Shown: in pieces, positions 63,674 to 64,000 of the stretch
How positions within the stretch are numbered: the stretch's first letter is position 1
Layout of the letters: each line of letters opens with the position of its first letter
Position numbers and translations under genes: made by a program
Assembly: GCF_900105395.1 (NCBI RefSeq)
Contig: NZ_LT629775.1
Span: forward strand, 2,374,501-2,438,500
Direction: 5' to 3'
DNA: 64,000 nt
DNA from: Streptomyces sp. TLI_053
GTDB lineage: Bacteria; Actinomycetota; Actinomycetes; Streptomycetales; Streptomycetaceae
Notes under the pieces: model-generated
Seen by the model: the letters and a program-made list of their open reading frames with translations, nothing else
What the model was told of the DNA's origin: nothing
The model's database searches: none

Positions 63674-64000
63674 CCGCCACCGACGCCGTCCGCCGCCACG
63701 TCGCGGAGCTGGACCCGGAACAACTGCCCGCCTACGTCTACGACCTGGCGGCCCTGCGGACGCACGCCGCCGCCGTCCGGGCCGCCCTGCCGGAGCGGGT
63801 CGAGCTGTACTACGCGGCCAAGGCCAACCCCGAGGCCCCGGTGCTGGCCGCCCTGGGCGGGGCCGTGGACGGCTACGAGGTCTCCAGCGGAGGCGAACTG
63901 GCACACGTCCGGGCGGCCGTCCCGGACGCCCGGCTGGCCTTCGGCGGGCCGGGCAAGACGCCCGCCGAGATCGCCGCCGCCGTGGACGCCGGTGTGCACC
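63670..64000 (+). CDS. PLP-dependent decarboxylase (group IV), PvsE-like, N-terminal part
   Basis: The first 110 residues of an Orn/Lys/DAP-decarboxylase-type enzyme, cut by the window end. LPAYVYDLAALRTHAAAVRAALPERVELYYAAKANPEAPVLAAL contains the PLP Lys (YYAAKANP), then GYEVSSGGELAHVRAAVPDARLAFGGPGKTPAEI. In the vibrioferrin order this position is PvsE, which decarboxylates an amino-acid-derived intermediate. ATG overlaps the preceding stop. The alternative is diaminopimelate or ornithine decarboxylase, which context disfavours. Confidence 0.87.
   Translation, partial: MTATDAVRRHVAELDPEQLPAYVYDLAALRTHAAAVRAALPERVELYYAAKANPEAPVLAALGGAVDGYEVSSGGELAHVRAAVPDARLAFGGPGKTPAEIAAAVDAGVH

Overview
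The window is very high-GC DNA with strongly biased codon use, GTG starts, 4-nt ATGA/GTGA gene overlaps, a cvnABCD conservon, an SGNH secreted lipase, Cys-rich sulfur leader peptides and DmdR/IdeR-type iron boxes. Together these point to a chromosomal segment of a Streptomycetaceae actinomycete (Streptomyces or Kitasatospora). I see no rRNA, tRNA, CRISPR array, transposase or prophage. Many convergent gene pairs are separated by near-perfect GC-rich hairpins.

Layout. 0-7.7 kb: the end of an aldo/keto reductase, then a minus-strand organosulfur operon. It runs from a 14-residue Cys leader peptide through a DszB-like desulfinase and SsuA, SsuC, SsuB to a signal-less SsuA-fold protein and SsuD, with a divergent IclR regulator. 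7.7-9.2 kb: a receiver-less OmpR-type regulator preceded by a second Cys leader peptide. 9.5-14.2 kb: the cvnA-D conservon. 14.8-23 kb: acyl-CoA ligase, polysaccharide deacetylase, a nitroreductase-like/hemerythrin fusion, lipase, Nudix protein and an unrecognised protein. 23.1-27.4 kb: sbcDC. 27.4-37 kb: small zinc protein, frameshifted DUF1990 gene, YjbQ protein, teichoic-acid-type glycosyltransferase/glycerophosphotransferase, EF-hand protein, PlsC, ABC exporter and SDR. 37.2-40.5 kb: an unusual small-peptide operon (62-residue peptide, two uncharacterised proteins, a serine hydrolase). 40.6-45.3 kb: a SDR / alpha-beta hydrolase / Baeyer-Villiger monooxygenase operon with a divergent MerR regulator. 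45.4-46.5 kb: orphan iron-siderophore binding protein. 46.8-49.6 kb: a tightly overlapping type VII-secretion-like operon encoding a papain-like effector and a chagasin-like lipoprotein. 49.7-51.9 kb: GNAT and VOC proteins. 52-64 kb: an iron-regulated siderophore locus.

How it works together. The siderophore locus has FhuF facing FecCD-type permeases, an ATPase and a binding lipoprotein, and two iron boxes lie in the divergent promoter. It continues with ATP-grasp, IucA/C, MFS, IucA/C and a PLP decarboxylase, the same order as pvsABCDE (vibrioferrin) and xss (xanthoferrin). The sulfur operon couples import of sulfonates to desulfonation and possibly sulfinate cleavage, and looks cysteine-attenuated. 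The most novel-looking unit is the 46.8-49.6 kb operon, where a papain-type protease and a papain-family inhibitor fold sit together. The next is the small-peptide operon at 37.2-40.5 kb.

Three genes (DUF1990, the second protein of the peptide operon, and the chagasin-like lipoprotein) each contain one apparent frameshift in a G or C homopolymer. Assembly error is the leading explanation for all three.
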